Origin: Streptomyces sp. NBC_01267
GTDB taxonomy: Bacteria; Actinomycetota; Actinomycetes; Streptomycetales; Streptomycetaceae
Assembly (NCBI RefSeq): GCF_036241575.1
Contig: NZ_CP108455.1
Span: forward strand, 3,468,001 to 3,532,000
Direction of reading: 5' to 3'
DNA length: 64,000 nucleotides
The notes under the pieces: model-generated
Database searches by the model: none
Seen by the model: the letters and a program-made list of their open reading frames with translations, nothing else
Told to the model about the DNA's origin: nothing
Position numbers and translations under genes: made by a program
In this document: one piece after another, positions 63,195 to 64,000 of the stretch
Layout: each line of letters opens with the position of its first letter
Position numbering within the stretch: the stretch's first letter is position 1

Positions 63195-63308
63195 CCCGTC
63201 CGGCACCGGCCCGTGAGGGACGTGAGGGAGGGGCCGCCGCGCGCCACCGGCGCCGGGGCCGCCCCGGTGTGCAGGCCGGCCTCAAGGGTGTCCCTTAGGG
63301 TGCGCCTC

Positions 63309-64000
63309 ATGACGACGACCGCTGAACCGCATGCGCATGCGCCTGCGTCCGCACTGCCCACCCAGGCCGTGATCCTGGCGGGCGGCCAGGGTTCCCGGCT
63401 GCGCCCGTACACCGACGACCGCCCCAAGCCGATGGTCGAGATCCCGGGCACCGGGACGCCGATCATCGGCCATCAACTGGCCTGGCTGGCCGCCGAGGGC
63501 GTGACCGACGCGGTCATCTCCTGCGGCCATCTCGCCGAAGTGCTCCAGGAATGGCTGGAGTCCAGCACCCTGCCCCTCCGGGTCACGACGGTCGTCGAGT
63601 CCGAACCGCTGGGCCGCGGCGGCGGTCTCAAGTACGCCGCAGGGCATCTCCCGCACCCCGACCGCCCCTGGTACGCGACGAACGGTGACATCTGGACGCG
63701 CTTCTCGCTGCGCGAGATGGCCGCCTTCCACGCCGAACGCGACGCCACCGCCACCCTGGCCCTCGCCCGCCCCCGCATCCCGTGGGGCGCCGTCGAGACG
63801 AACGAGTTCGGGCAGGTCCTCGACTTCATCGAGGCGCCACCCTCGCCGTATCTCATCAACGCCGGGGTGTACGTCTTCTCCGCGGCCTTCAGGGCGCTGC
63901 TGCCGGACCGCGGCGACCACGAGCGGACCACCTTCCCGCGCCTCGCCCGCGAGCGCAGGCTGGCCGGGTATCCGCTGCCGCACGGGGCGTACTGGCGGGC
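63309..64000 (+). CDS. Nucleotidyltransferase (sugar-1-phosphate guanylyl/uridylyltransferase type), incomplete
   Basis: The first 230 codons are in the window; the gene runs past 64000. AVILAGGQGSRLRPYTDDRPKPMVEIPG is the GT-A nucleotide-binding signature of NTP-transferases. GHQLAWLAAEGV, the WYATNGDIW metal-site block and the LINAGVYVFS strand follow in order. It makes an NDP-sugar; mannose-1-phosphate guanylyltransferase is the closest type by eye. TAGGGT (63296-63301) ends 7 nt before the ATG, suggesting a leaderless start. Confidence 0.9.
   Translation, partial: MTTTAEPHAHAPASALPTQAVILAGGQGSRLRPYTDDRPKPMVEIPGTGTPIIGHQLAWLAAEGVTDAVISCGHLAEVLQEWLESSTLPLRVTTVVESEPLGRGGGLKYAAGHLPHPDRPWYATNGDIWTRFSLREMAAFHAERDATATLALARPRIPWGAVETNEFGQVLDFIEAPPSPYLINAGVYVFSAAFRALLPDRGDHERTTFPRLARERRLAGYPLPHGAYWR

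Overview
The window is high-GC actinobacterial DNA of Streptomyces type. The evidence is strong third-position G/C bias, many GTG starts, apparently leaderless genes with a TAnnnT box 6-7 nt upstream of the start, a CIRCE-controlled solo groEL, a DasR-type nagKA operon, and the MsiK shared sugar-importer ATPase. From memory, the order groEL2 / cold-shock / thrC / otsA / nagK-nagA / cdgB / terD ... msiK matches the S. coelicolor SCO4296-SCO4240 region read backwards. I could not check this by search.

Core left part (1-25,500): a UvrA-like ATPase cut by the window edge; a Tat-exported metallophosphoesterase; groEL2 behind CIRCE half-sites; a cold-shock protein; and a ThiS/MoaD-like carrier with threonine synthase behind a SAM-I riboswitch. 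Next come a sugar-phosphate block (gpgS, otsA, otsB) interrupted by a YbaB-like/WXG-like pair, an orphan sugar-binding lipoprotein, nagK-nagA with a dre site, a PfkB kinase, a CBM-like membrane protein, the diguanylate cyclase cdgB, small redox and glyoxalase-fold genes, the ribosome-rescue factor arfB and terD. A 159-bp MITE-like inverted-repeat element lies upstream of nagK.

Accessory patch 1 (25,500-30,500): a WhiJ-type XRE/DUF397 pair, divergent small genes including a 42-codon one, and a cassette of a small secreted protein, an ABC ATPase and two membrane proteins.

Core right part (30,600-47,420): a lipoprotein M1 peptidase, a pentapeptide-repeat protein, an amine-oxidase-like flavoprotein, a DHA2 exporter, GNAT and APH-like enzymes, a rhomboid-like protein, a DAO flavoprotein, a large membrane protein, a Tat-exported GH29 fucosidase, a HAD phosphatase, and a double-AsnC regulator divergent from a LysE exporter.

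Accessory patch 2 is the main discovery: a 13.6-kb island (47,581-61,239) bounded by a 44-bp direct repeat of the 3' half of tRNA-Thr(UGU). It carries a 1748-residue caspase-like/STAND-NTPase/WD40 protein translationally coupled to a serine lipase-like hydrolase. It also carries a DUF5819-HTTM-DCC operon, an ice-binding-domain protein whose signal peptide is broken by an in-frame TGA, an HD-CYTH chimera, several small genes, and decayed gene and transposase fragments. I see no integrase. Beyond the intact tRNA the core resumes with msiK, a small secreted protein and a nucleotidyltransferase that runs off the right edge.

Functional threads: GlcNAc/chitin use (nagK, nagA, msiK, two dre-like sites); trehalose and glucosylglycerate synthesis; c-di-GMP control of development; and a likely death- or defence-type module on the island.
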